DNA from: CAZMCT01 sp964564785
Lineage (GTDB): Bacteria; Planctomycetota; Phycisphaerae; UBA1845; Fen-1342
Length of the DNA: 41,895 nucleotides
Direction of reading: 5' to 3'
Assembly (NCBI GenBank): GCA_964564785.1
Contig: CAZMCT010000017.1
Span: 1-41,895 of the forward strand
In this document: one piece after another, positions 8,324-16,819 of the stretch
How the letters are laid out: each line of letters starts with the position of its first letter
How positions within the stretch are numbered: position 1 is the stretch's first letter
Notes under the pieces: model-generated
Databases searched by the model: none
Told to the model about the DNA's origin: nothing
The model's input: the letters and a program-made list of their open reading frames with translations, nothing else
Translations under genes and position numbers: made by a program

Positions 8324-9238
8324 TTACTTGAGGAAGTTCCAGAGGCGGTTGTACGTGTAGTAGCCCGGGACCACCTCGTAGGGGAACGAACTGTACGTTT
8401 CGCCGGTAACGAGGTTGGCGGGCGGGACGTTGGGGTACGCAATCTCGTTATAAACGCTGTCGCCGTTCACGGTAACCGGCTCACCCGGGTACCAGACGAA
8501 GGTGGCGGCCGTGTTCACCGGATCGTCGTCCCCGGCCTTGTAGGCCACCCGCATGACGTGCGTGTCCTGGTAAAGAATGTTGGCGGTGCAGCGGGCGTGC
8601 CGCCAATCGATCATGTTGTCGTACTGCGTCGGCCAGCTCCAGTCGTGGCCCTCGAGGGCGGTGCCGCTCAGGTTGTAGATCGTGCTCCACGTGCTGTCGG
8701 CGACCAGCAGCCGCTGGGCCGGCCAGCGATCGTGATCCTCGAGATAGCGCTGCGGGACACCGGGCGGTTGACTCGCGCGGTAGTTCCACGAGCCCGAGGC
8801 GAGCGGCACGCTGATGCCGTAGCTGTAGTCGATGCCGGGCGCGCCGTTACGACCGGGGTAGAGCACGCCTTCTTCGAGGCCGCGTGCCGCGTTGAGCTCG
8901 CCGGGGCGCGGGTCTTCCGCGCAGTATGCGATCTTGCGGTCCGGCAGATACTGACGCTGGACGAGCAGGTCGACCCAAGTGAAACGAATCGGTCGGCCGA
9001 CGTCGTCCCAAACCGGGTAGTAGCCGCGCGAATCGCCGCGGGCATATTCGAGCGCCTTGCCGATTTGGCTGAGCTGCGCCATGCACGTCGCAGCTTTCGC
9101 TTCGCGATGCGCGGCTTTCAGCGGCGGCAGGAGTATGGACAGCAGCAGCGCGAGAATCCCCACGACGACCAGCAGTTCGGGCAGAGAGAATCCCCGCGAC
9201 CCCCGCCGAGGCCCAAACTTCAACATGGCGACACGCAT
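8324..9238 (-). CDS. Prepilin-like (type II secretion/type IV pilin N-terminal) protein
   Basis: 304 residues. A basic leader (MRVAMLKFGPRRGSRG) is followed by the class III cleavage site G|FSLPELL and a hydrophobic helix, VVVGILALLLSILLPPLKAA, with the conserved Glu at mature position +5. The mature domain is soluble and begins RAAHREAKAATCMAQLSQIGKAL-like, as in planctomycete pseudopilin-like proteins of the DUF1559/H-X9-DG group. The ATG at 9238 has GAGGTG upstream, and an upstream in-frame ATG at 9337 is less likely. A promoter candidate lies at 9403-9431. The protein should be inserted in the inner membrane and processed by a prepilin peptidase. Its role in a pseudopilus or elsewhere is unknown. 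Confidence 0.78.
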   Translation of the reverse strand: MRVAMLKFGPRRGSRGFSLPELLVVVGILALLLSILLPPLKAAHREAKAATCMAQLSQIGKALEYARGDSRGYYPVWDDVGRPIRFTWVDLLVQRQYLPDRKIAYCAEDPRPGELNAARGLEEGVLYPGRNGAPGIDYSYGISVPLASGSWNYRASQPPGVPQRYLEDHDRWPAQRLLVADSTWSTIYNLSGTALEGHDWSWPTQYDNMIDWRHARCTANILYQDTHVMRVAYKAGDDDPVNTAATFVWYPGEPVTVNGDSVYNEIAYPNVPPANLVTGETYSSFPYEVVPGYYTYNRLWNFLK

Positions 9239-9402
9239 GAGCACCTCAGGAGTTTGCCCAATGCTCCTGGTACTACGTGTCCCTTCGCGCGGCCGCTGCA
9301 CCCGAAACCCAAGGCGGAGCGCCGACAAACATGACAACAGACACGGTCCGACCGCCGCGTCCCGCCGACCGGCCGGCCGTCCTCGCGATTACTGCATCGT
9401 TG

Positions 9403-9431
9403 AGCATAAGCCAATTGCCCGCTTCTGGCAA
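9403..9431 (-). promoter_or_regulatory. Sigma-70-type promoter candidate for the prepilin-like gene
   Basis: Read on the minus strand, TTGCCA (9431-9426) and TATGCT (9408-9403) are separated by exactly 17 bases. This would start a transcript near 9396 and give a leader of about 158 bases before ATG 9238. Confidence 0.5.
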
Positions 9432-9684
9432 GCAGTTTTCTGAGAACCTACGTTCTTTGGAAACGCCCCAGGCCACGCACATGTCGCGGACGACGCTCCC
9501 GCGCTGACGAGCGCGGCCACCGGCGCTGCATCGTAAGCTGTTTATAGACATGGCCTTGTGACACCTTCCGTTCGTTCTATCGGTCGATTCCCGTTACGGC
9601 TGAAGCGGATGTCTCCCAAGGGCCAAGGATTCATAAATCCATATTTTCAGATTATTTATGTGACGTCAGCCATCGCTTGGCAGC

Positions 9685-9703
9685 CGCCCGGAAAAGCCGG
9701 GCG
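9685..9703 (-). terminator. Hairpin downstream of leuS
   Basis: CGCCCGG and CCGGGCG form a perfect 7-bp stem around a 5-base loop (AAAAG on the plus strand) 53 bases past the leuS stop. No T-tract follows on the minus strand, so it may be a 3'-end stabiliser or a weak terminator. Confidence 0.35.
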
Positions 9704-9755
9704 ACCAACCGGCCGCCCGACCTCGCGCCGTCCCGGGGCTGCCAATCGCCACGTT

Positions 9756-12554
9756 TCAGTTGATCAGGTTGACAAGGCGGTTGCGGACGACGATGGAGCG
9801 CCGCGGCTCGCGGCCGGCCAGCTCCCGCGACACCGGTTCGAGGGCCCGGGCCTGGGCGATGATTTGCTCGTCGCTTGCGTCCACGTCGACGGTCATCCGG
9901 GCTCGAATCTTCCCGTTGACCTGCACGGCCAGCTCGACGGTCTCATCGCGCGTCAGGGCCTCGTCCCAAGTCGGCCACGCCTCAGCGGCCAGCGAGTCCG
10001 CATGTCCCAGCCGCTGCCAGAGCTCCTCGCACAAGTGCGGCGCAAACGGAGCGAGGATCAGCAGGAACCGCTCGACCTGGTCGCGGCCGAGCGTCGTGGT
10101 CGACGCGGCCTCGTTGACCCAGACGATCATGTGGGCGATTGCGGTGTTGTAGGCGAAGCGCTCGATATCCTCGGTGACCTTGCGGATCGTCTTGTGGAGC
10201 AGGCGTTCGAGCGGTGCGTTGCGCTGGGGGCCGAGGGCGGGGTTGAGCGGCGGCGGCGGCGGAGCCCCCGGCTCGCCCTCGCGCGGCTGGGGCACGACGA
10301 GCCGCCAGACGCGTTGTAGGAAGCGGTGGACGCCGACGATGTCGCGCGTGTTCCAGGGCTTGCCCTTCTCGAGCGGCCCCATGTACATCTCGTAGAGCCG
10401 GAGCGTGTCGGCCCCGTACTCGTGGATGATGGCGTCGGGGTTCACCACGTTCTTGAGCGACTTGCTCATCTTCTCGACGCTGATCGCCAGCTTCTCGCCG
10501 GTGCCCTTGTGGAAGGCTTCGTCGCCACGGAGCTCGACCTGCTCGTGTGAGACCGGCACACCGCGGCTGTCGCGATACGCGTAGGCCTGGATCATGCCCT
10601 GGTTGAAGAGCTTGTGGAACGGCTCGGGCGTGCTCACGTAGCCGAGGTCGTACAACACCTTGTGCCAGAAGCGGGCGTACAGCAGGTGCAGCACCGCGTG
10701 CTCGGCGCCGCCCATGTACAGGTCCACGCCGCCCGCCTGCGTCGCACCGTCGGGCCGCCGGCCGCCCAGCCAGTAGCGCTCGACTTCGCGACTGATCATC
10801 GCCGTTTCATTGTGCGGATCGCAGAAACGCAGGTAGTACCAGCACGAGCCGGCCCACTGCGGCATCGTGTTCGTCTCGCGCCGCAGCACCTCGCCGCCGC
10901 GCTGCACATGCACCCAGTCCACCGCGCGGCTGAGCGGCGTCTGCGGTTCGGCGGCCGGGTCGTCGCTGGCGTGCGGGCGAAAGTCCTCCATCTCCGGCAA
11001 CTCGATCGGCAGCTCGCGCTCGTCGACGGCCTCGATCCGCCCGTCCGCGCGGTAGAGGATCGGAAACGGCTCGCCCCAGTAACGCTGGCGGCTGAAGAGC
11101 CAGTCGCGGAGCTTGTATTGCACTGTGCCTTCGCCCAGGCCGCGCTCCTCGAGCCAGGCCGTGATCCGCCGCTTGGCCTCGGGCGTCGGCAGGCCGTTCA
11201 GCACGCACTGCCCGGGAAAGTGCGCGCCGTGCTCGGGCGGCGAATTGACCGCCGTCCCGTCGCCGGTGAAGCCGCGCCAGTCCTCGCCCGCCGCGGGCTG
11301 CACCACCTGCCGCACCGGAATCCCGAAGAGTCCGGCAAACTCGAGGTCGCGCGTGTCGTGGCCAGGGACCGCCATGATCGAGCCCGTGCCGTAGCTGATC
11401 AGCACGTAGTCGGCGACCCAGATCGGGACTCGCTCGTGGTTCACGGGGTTGATCGCGTAGCCCCCGGTGAACACGCCCGTCTTCACCTTGGTGTTCGCCG
11501 TCCGGTCGAGTTCCGACTTCTGCTGCGCTTGGCGAACGTACGCCCGCACCTCCTCCCGCCGCTCGGGCGTGGTGATGATCGGCACCAGACGGTGCTCGGG
11601 CGCCAGCACCATGTACGTCGCGCCGAAGAGCGTGTCCGGACGGGTGGTGAACACGCGGATCGTCTCGCCCCGGGCCGGGCCGTCGCCGTCGACGACAAAG
11701 TCCACGTACGCCCCCTCGCTGCGGCCGATCCAGTTCCGCTGCATCAGCTTGATCGGCTCAGGCCAGTCGAGCCCATCGAGGTCGGAAAGCAACCGCTCGG
11801 CATACTCCGTGATCCGCAGCATCCACTGCTTCATCGGCCGGCGATAGACCGGGTGGTCGCCGCGATCGCTGCGGCCCTCGTTCGTGACCTCCTCGTTCGA
11901 CAGCACGGTGCCGAGCGCCGGGCACCAGTTCACCGGAACCTCGGCCAGGTAAGCGAGCCGGTGCTCGGCGCGGTACTCCTCGACGGCCGGTTCTCCGCGG
12001 GCCCGCACCTCGGGCGGGATCGGGAGCGTGTCGATCGGCCGGGCTCGCCCGATGACACTCCGGCCCGCGGCGTCCGTCCAGCGGCACTCCGGGTCGTACC
12101 ACGAGTTGTAGATCGTCAGGAAGATCCACTGCGTCCACCGGTAGTACTTCGGATCGCAGGTGGCCAGCTCGCGGCTCCAGTCGTAGGACAGGCCGATCAT
12201 GCGGAGCTGGCGCGCGTACGTCGCGATGTTCTTCTGCGTGGTGATCCGGGGATGGACCCCGGTCTCCACCGCGTACTGCTCGGCGGGCAGACCGAACGCG
12301 TCCCAGCCCATCGGGTGCAGAACGTTGTAGCCGCGCATCCGCATGTAGCGGGCCATGATGTCGGACGCGATGTAGCCGAGCGGGTGGCCGACGTGCAGCC
12401 CGGCCCCCGACGGGTACGGGAAGAAGTCCAGCACGTAGAACTTCGGCCGTTCGCTGCCCGGCTGGCCGGGGTTGGCGGCCCGGAACACTCCGTGCGCTTC
12501 CCAGTATGCCTGCCACTTCGGTTCGATCCGGTTGTAGTCGTACGCGTTGCTCAT
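9756..12554 (-). CDS. leuS: Leucyl-tRNA synthetase
   Basis: 932 residues. A class I aminoacyl-tRNA synthetase that charges tRNA-Leu with leucine in the cytoplasm. It has the HIGH-like HVGHPLGYIASD near residue 50, the zinc-domain region, the CP1 editing domain with TTRPDTLFGATYMVLAPEH, the catalytic WLFSRQRYWGEPFPI, the KMSKS loop VEKMSKSLKNVVNP, and a C-terminal anticodon-binding and tail region ending VVRNRLVNLIN. The product is taken to start MSNAYDYNRIEPKWQ at 12554. An ATG three codons upstream (12563) is possible. It lies downstream of the PpiD-like gene on the same strand with a gap of about 90 bases. Confidence 0.97.
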   Translation of the reverse strand: MSNAYDYNRIEPKWQAYWEAHGVFRAANPGQPGSERPKFYVLDFFPYPSGAGLHVGHPLGYIASDIMARYMRMRGYNVLHPMGWDAFGLPAEQYAVETGVHPRITTQKNIATYARQLRMIGLSYDWSRELATCDPKYYRWTQWIFLTIYNSWYDPECRWTDAAGRSVIGRARPIDTLPIPPEVRARGEPAVEEYRAEHRLAYLAEVPVNWCPALGTVLSNEEVTNEGRSDRGDHPVYRRPMKQWMLRITEYAERLLSDLDGLDWPEPIKLMQRNWIGRSEGAYVDFVVDGDGPARGETIRVFTTRPDTLFGATYMVLAPEHRLVPIITTPERREEVRAYVRQAQQKSELDRTANTKVKTGVFTGGYAINPVNHERVPIWVADYVLISYGTGSIMAVPGHDTRDLEFAGLFGIPVRQVVQPAAGEDWRGFTGDGTAVNSPPEHGAHFPGQCVLNGLPTPEAKRRITAWLEERGLGEGTVQYKLRDWLFSRQRYWGEPFPILYRADGRIEAVDERELPIELPEMEDFRPHASDDPAAEPQTPLSRAVDWVHVQRGGEVLRRETNTMPQWAGSCWYYLRFCDPHNETAMISREVERYWLGGRRPDGATQAGGVDLYMGGAEHAVLHLLYARFWHKVLYDLGYVSTPEPFHKLFNQGMIQAYAYRDSRGVPVSHEQVELRGDEAFHKGTGEKLAISVEKMSKSLKNVVNPDAIIHEYGADTLRLYEMYMGPLEKGKPWNTRDIVGVHRFLQRVWRLVVPQPREGEPGAPPPPPLNPALGPQRNAPLERLLHKTIRKVTEDIERFAYNTAIAHMIVWVNEAASTTTLGRDQVERFLLILAPFAPHLCEELWQRLGHADSLAAEAWPTWDEALTRDETVELAVQVNGKIRARMTVDVDASDEQIIAQARALEPVSRELAGREPRRSIVVRNRLVNLIN

Positions 12555-12648
12555 GGCCCACATCTGCCCGCTACGGACCGCGCCGCCGCAAACGGCCGCG
12601 CACGGTCCCGCCCTCGCCCGGACGACGCCTGGTCGGTCGCGGCGGCAA

Positions 12649-14544
12649 TCAGGGCGACGCGGCCTGAATGAACCCGGTGCGCTGCTTGACGCGCTCGGGC
12701 GCGACCCAGTCGGTCTGGAACAGCGTCAATTCTTCCTGGTTGCCCGTATTGTTGGCCACCGCCTCGTCGAATAATCCGGCGTAGATGGGCTTGATCTCGC
12801 TCAATTCGGCGATCACCCACTTCTGGGCCGATGCGACCGGGAAGGCCGCAGCCCGCCGCTGCCCCTCCGAGACGGGTTCCTCCGCCAGGGCGAAGATTTT
12901 GCGGGGCAGTTCTTGCACCGTGCCGACGCGCATCAGGCTCTTGCTGGTGCGAGCGAAGGCCGCCGGGCTCGCGGGCGGCAGCAGCCGGGTGTACAAGTTT
13001 TCTGCGGGCGGCTGAGGTCCCACGATGTCCGGCACGCTCGGCGGGTCCGCGGCCAGGAGCAGCTCGCGAAGCGCCTCGGCTTCCTCGATTGCGGCGGCGA
13101 GTCCGACCGCGCGGGCCCGCGCGGCCAGCCGCTCCGCTTCGGCTTGCGCCAGCTCGAACGCCCGGGCCAGCTTCCAATCCGCAATCACCTGGTCGCGTAC
13201 CTCGTCCAGCGCCTGCGGCGGGGTGCTCGGCGCCACCTTCACGACGCGGTAGACGTAACCCTGATACGCCGACTGCACGCGCGTGACCGGGTCGGGCTTC
13301 AGGACCGCGGCCGACGAAGGTTCGAAGAGACTGAGCACCGGCAAACCGTCACTCGGCGCTTTTTCCAGGATGCCCTGCACCCGCCGCGCCAGTTGCGGCA
13401 TGCGCAGCACGTTGCGGCCGGTGTTGATGCCGGCCGAGCCGATCCCCGGGATCGACGCGAGACTGTCGACGGCCACGAGCTCGGTCATCCCGTAATCGAC
13501 GGGGTATTTCGTGGAGTATTTCTCTTTCAGTTCCTGGAAGGAGAGCGGGTCGCCGGGCGGGGGCTTCAGGAAGCCATTCTCGTCCTTGACAGCGGAGACC
13601 CACGGCCGCTGGGCTTCGGACAGGATATCACTGACGAGGCTCTGCGCGGCCTCGACGGCCTTGGCCATGCGATAGTCTTTGCGGACCCGCTCCTTGGCCT
13701 CCTCGAAGGTCATGGGGACTTTGGGGGGCGGCTGGCCCGGCGCCGGCTGCGTGCTGGTGTCGATCTTCGTATAGGCGGCGGCGTTCTCGTCGAAGTACTT
13801 CTTGACCTGGGAGATCTGCACGCTGATCGAATCCTGCACCTTCGCAGGATCGACGGTGAGATACTCGATCTGCACGCGGTCCGGGAGCCGCCAGCCGAAG
13901 ACGAGTTCGTTCTCGGTGTGGGCCGTGGTACGCTCGCGGCCCTGCTGGAAGAACTCCTGAAGCTGTTCATCGCTCGGCTCGGGCACGCGTGGGATGAAAG
14001 CCTTGGCGTCCAGGACGGAGATCTGCACGTCCGCGTGCTGTTGGGAGTCGCGGTACGCGACCTCCTGTCGCGGAAGGCTGTCAACCACGCCGGCGGCCAG
14101 CAATTCGCTCAGGCGGTTCATCGCGAGCCACCGGGCGATCGCAGCCCGAATCTGCTTCGGACTGCGGCGTGCCGCCCGCTGCAACTGGAGGAGCGTCTCG
14201 TTGACGTTCCCGCTCTGCTGGAGGACGGCGTCGACTTCGGCCTCCCCGACCCGGATGCCGGCCTGCTCGGCCTCCTGCATCAGCAAATACATGTCGAGCA
14301 ACTGTTGGTCGGTCAGTTGCCGCACGTTGATGCCCGGCAGCACGCTGATGTCCGCCTGAACCTGGATGAGGTCGCGCGTGGTGACCTTCCGGCCGGGGAG
14401 GTGACCGATGTCATGCTCCGGCGTGCGGTCCCGCCGACCGATGGCCTGGATCGTGTCGGGGATCAGGAACGCGACCAGCAGCAGGGCCATCACGATCATG
14501 ATCAGGGTGCGGCTATTCGCCCGCACGAACTTGCTGAATCTCAT
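12649..14544 (-). CDS. PpiD/SurA-like membrane-anchored periplasmic folding factor
   Basis: 631 residues, close to the ~620 of PpiD. A basic N-terminus (MRFSKFVRANSRT) precedes one membrane span (LIMIVMALLLVAFLIP, about residues 14-30). A SurA_N-like helical domain follows (VTTRDLIQVQADISV ... LTDQQLLDMYLLMQEAEQAGI ... VLQQSGN). Later segments resemble PpiD C-terminal parts (YVYRVVKVAPSTPPQALDEVRDQVIADWK). I see no clear parvulin active-site block in the middle (about residues 330-400), so isomerase activity is doubtful and a chaperone role is more likely. The low-complexity TQPAPGQPPPKVP is probably a linker. Confidence 0.72.
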   Translation of the reverse strand: MRFSKFVRANSRTLIMIVMALLLVAFLIPDTIQAIGRRDRTPEHDIGHLPGRKVTTRDLIQVQADISVLPGINVRQLTDQQLLDMYLLMQEAEQAGIRVGEAEVDAVLQQSGNVNETLLQLQRAARRSPKQIRAAIARWLAMNRLSELLAAGVVDSLPRQEVAYRDSQQHADVQISVLDAKAFIPRVPEPSDEQLQEFFQQGRERTTAHTENELVFGWRLPDRVQIEYLTVDPAKVQDSISVQISQVKKYFDENAAAYTKIDTSTQPAPGQPPPKVPMTFEEAKERVRKDYRMAKAVEAAQSLVSDILSEAQRPWVSAVKDENGFLKPPPGDPLSFQELKEKYSTKYPVDYGMTELVAVDSLASIPGIGSAGINTGRNVLRMPQLARRVQGILEKAPSDGLPVLSLFEPSSAAVLKPDPVTRVQSAYQGYVYRVVKVAPSTPPQALDEVRDQVIADWKLARAFELAQAEAERLAARARAVGLAAAIEEAEALRELLLAADPPSVPDIVGPQPPAENLYTRLLPPASPAAFARTSKSLMRVGTVQELPRKIFALAEEPVSEGQRRAAAFPVASAQKWVIAELSEIKPIYAGLFDEAVANNTGNQEELTLFQTDWVAPERVKQRTGFIQAASP

Positions 14545-14669
14545 AAGCGACGGTTTCCGGGTCTTTTAGCTCACAGGTCCGAAGGCGGCCAATCCGCAGA
14601 ATCCCCCATCATACGGTTTGGCCCGCAGCGTACAAGGCGTTCGGCCGCCGATTGCGGGTCGGCGGACGC

Positions 14670-15374
14670 CTAGCCCGGCCGCGACAGGAACGCGTTTTCG
14701 GTCTCGAGCATGAGTTGCAGGGCGGTTTCGCGATCATCGGTCTGGCGGAGCCGGTCGGGCAGGTCGGTGCTGAACATCATTGCGAGGCGGGCGAGGATCC
14801 CGAGGTGTTGCCGCTCCCCGGTCGCGCAGACAAGGATAAACAGGTCGGTGAGCCGGCCGTCGGGAGCCCCGAACGGAATACCCGCAGTGACGCGTCCGAG
14901 GCACACGAGCGGCTCGGCCACGGCGTACGGCAGCGGGCGGCGGGGATGGGGAAATGCGAGCCCGCGGGGCAGCGCCGTCGGGGCCAGGCTTTCGCGCTGT
15001 TCGAGCGCGTCGAGGATCGCTGCCGCGTCCCACACGAGGCGAGTGCGTTCCGCGACGCGAACCAGTTCCCGCAGCACCGACGCACGCGACCGCGCCGGAA
15101 GGTTCAGCTCAATGCCCTCGATTCCCAGACTCGCCCCGATCAACGCCTCGTTGCCCTCGTCGCGCATCGCACGCTCGAGGTTGCGAATGTGCTGCTCCCC
15201 CAGGTTGTGCATCTCGCGCTGGAGCCAGTCGAGCATCTGCGCACGGTTGAAGCGCCACTCGCCCCCGACCATCTGCCCCGGCAACTTCCCCCGTTCCGCC
15301 CACTTGCGCACGATCCGCGCGTCCATCCCGATGTGCCGGGCAAGTTCCTCCAGCGACATGTTGCGATACGGCAT
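14670..15374 (-). CDS. HTH-EIIA fusion: DNA-binding domain joined to PTS EIIA(Ntr/Fru)-like domain
   Basis: 234 residues. Residues 1-50 resemble an excisionase/MerR-type helix-turn-helix (SLEELARHIGMDARIVRKWAERGKL ... WRFNRAQMLDWL). From about 80 to the end there is a PTS_EIIA_2 domain with the phospho-acceptor context GLAFPHPRR (His143), LFILVCATGERQHLGILARLA and the C-terminal TDDRETALQLML. EIIA(Ntr)-like proteins take phosphate from NPr/EI and act as regulators. The fused winged HTH suggests a phosphorylation-controlled DNA-binding or adaptor protein. No EI, HPr or permease gene is in the window. It lies between the TIM-barrel and PpiD-like genes on the same strand. Confidence 0.82.
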   Translation of the reverse strand: MPYRNMSLEELARHIGMDARIVRKWAERGKLPGQMVGGEWRFNRAQMLDWLQREMHNLGEQHIRNLERAMRDEGNEALIGASLGIEGIELNLPARSRASVLRELVRVAERTRLVWDAAAILDALEQRESLAPTALPRGLAFPHPRRPLPYAVAEPLVCLGRVTAGIPFGAPDGRLTDLFILVCATGERQHLGILARLAMMFSTDLPDRLRQTDDRETALQLMLETENAFLSRPG

Positions 15375-15523
15375 GGCGACTACCCGTGCGGTTACTGCAA
15401 TCTTATCGATGCGCCGGCGGATAAAAAAACGCGCTGCTTAGCCTCGGGAAGCCCCGATCACGCCCCCCACGGGCGCTGCTCCGCGATTCGCCCCGGCGCA
15501 TTCCGCCACCGGCGAACCCCCCG

Positions 15524-16288
15524 CTACAAACGCCCGAGCCCCCGCAGGTAACCGACGGATTCCGCCACGCGGTCGCACACGCGCCGCTCGCTCGGCGGCT
15601 CGCCCTCGACACCTTCGATTTCGAGCGTGTACGGTCCGGCGAACCCCACCCCGTCAAGCACGCTAAATACCTCGGCGAACCTCACCACGCCCCGGCCCAG
15701 CGCGGGGAAACACCAATGCCGATAGCCACCGTCGGTGTCCTTGAGGTGCACCGCCCCAACGTACGCGGCCACGCGCCGGAGTTCATCCACGCCGTCCACG
15801 TCCTGGTTGTAAAAGTAAATGTTTGCCGTATCGAAGTTTATACGCACATGCGGGTGGTTGACGCCGCGCATCGTGGCCAACGCCACGTCCGCGTTCGTAA
15901 CCAAGTCCGGGTGCGTCTCGAGCACCAACGTGATCCCATGTTCTTCTGCAACCGCTCCCGCTTCCCGCAACCGCTCATACACCGTGGCGAGGGGCGTCTC
16001 GTCCGCGCGAACGGACGCAAAGAAGATCTTTGTCCCAAGTGCCCTAAAAGCAGGGATTTGCAATCTCACCTGCTGGGACGTGTCCGGCCGGCGTACGTCG
16101 CACTCGCCGTGCAGGCTACTAGCCGACAGCCCGAACCGCTGCAACTCTGCCAGCATCCGGTCGAGCTCGCTCGGCGCCGGGACCATCAGTTCGACGAACC
16201 GGATGCCCAGACCGGCCAAGTGCTCAAAGGCGATCGAACTGAACTGGCCGTAGCTCCCGACCCGGCACGCCACGATGTTCCTGGCCAT
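15524..16288 (-). CDS. Sugar phosphate isomerase/epimerase-like TIM barrel (xylose isomerase-like)
   Basis: 254 residues spanning a complete AP-endonuclease-2/xylose-isomerase-like barrel. Recognisable metal-site segments are the strand-end glutamate in TLVLETHPD, INFDTANIY and VHLKDTDGGYRH, plus LEIEGVEG near the end. The family includes hydroxypyruvate isomerases, inosose dehydratases and sugar epimerases, and the exact substrate is unreadable. The protein has no signal peptide and is likely cytoplasmic. It is downstream of a small lipoprotein-like gene (140 bases) and 149 bases upstream of the EIIA-HTH gene, both on the same strand. Confidence 0.8.
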   Translation of the reverse strand: MARNIVACRVGSYGQFSSIAFEHLAGLGIRFVELMVPAPSELDRMLAELQRFGLSASSLHGECDVRRPDTSQQVRLQIPAFRALGTKIFFASVRADETPLATVYERLREAGAVAEEHGITLVLETHPDLVTNADVALATMRGVNHPHVRINFDTANIYFYNQDVDGVDELRRVAAYVGAVHLKDTDGGYRHWCFPALGRGVVRFAEVFSVLDGVGFAGPYTLEIEGVEGEPPSERRVCDRVAESVGYLRGLGRL

Positions 16289-16428
16289 GGTCTACTCCGC
16301 CGCGCGCCTGCGACGCGAGGTTCGGGGCCGTGCCGCGACTCCCGGCGGCACGGCTTGCGGCCCCGCCGACGTCGAGCAGGTAAAACTGGGCAGCCAACGT
16401 CCCGTAAATCGCGGCCGGAACCGCGGGG

Positions 16429-16590
16429 TCAATCGATGACCCGAACGACGAGGTACACCACGCCCCCCGCCGTCACGACGGACGCGAGGGTGAGGATTCC
16501 AATGGCAGTCTCGGTGCATCCCGGGACCTGCATCATGGTCGCGCCGCTGAACATTGCCAGAGCCCACTTCTTCCACTGCCCGTTCCGCAT
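16429..16590 (-). CDS. 53-residue lipoprotein-like single-span protein
   Basis: A small gene starting MRNGQWKKWALAMF. A basic n-region and hydrophobic stretch lead to VPGC (Cys25), a plausible but imperfect lipobox, followed by a second hydrophobic stretch (IGILTLASVVTAGGVVYLVV). AAAGGA lies about eight bases before ATG 16590. Short proteins of this type (basic-hydrophobic-GC) are familiar in planctomycete genomes and are uncharacterised. The reading frame continues upstream to 16833, but the added sequence is Arg/Pro-rich and looks non-coding. Confidence 0.55.
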   Translation of the reverse strand: MRNGQWKKWALAMFSGATMMQVPGCTETAIGILTLASVVTAGGVVYLVVRVID

Positions 16591-16702
16591 GATTCGCGTC
16601 CTTTCAGGATGCAACGTCGTACTCGACCGCGGGCGCACGACTCGCGGGCCGGCCACTATGGACGGTGAGCGGACATTCGTCAACTTCCGCGTACGGCGCT
16701 GC

Positions 16703-16712
16703 GGGGGGGGGG
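16703..16712. repeat. G10 homopolymer in divergent intergenic region
   Basis: Ten consecutive G residues lie about 108 bases upstream of the TlpA-like ATG and about 113 bases upstream of the small lipoprotein ATG. The position suits slippage-based change of promoter spacing, but nothing else shows phase variation. Confidence 0.5.
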
Positions 16713-16819
16713 CTTGCCGCGACGATTCGGCGTTCGCTTGCCATCCGACGGTCCGCTCCCGATGATAAGTGAATGTCGAATTCCCTCGGGTTCTGCCCCC
16801 AACGGGCGGAGGAGGAGTG

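Larger units (their letters stand above)
9239..9755. other. Intergenic region between leuS and the prepilin-like gene
   Basis: 517 bases without a convincing gene. It contains the prepilin promoter candidate, a markedly AT-rich island at about 9628-9665 with nested inverted repeats (GGATT-CATA-AATCC, and CATAAAT at 9632-9638 with ATTTATG at 9654-9660), and the hairpin at 9685-9703 just past the leuS stop. Confidence 0.45.

Noticed and set aside
12913..14673. Plus-strand open frame of about 586 codons over the PpiD-like gene
   Set aside because: Composition (Arg, His, Leu, Asp repeats) and the absence of motifs mark it as the antisense frame of a GC-rich gene.
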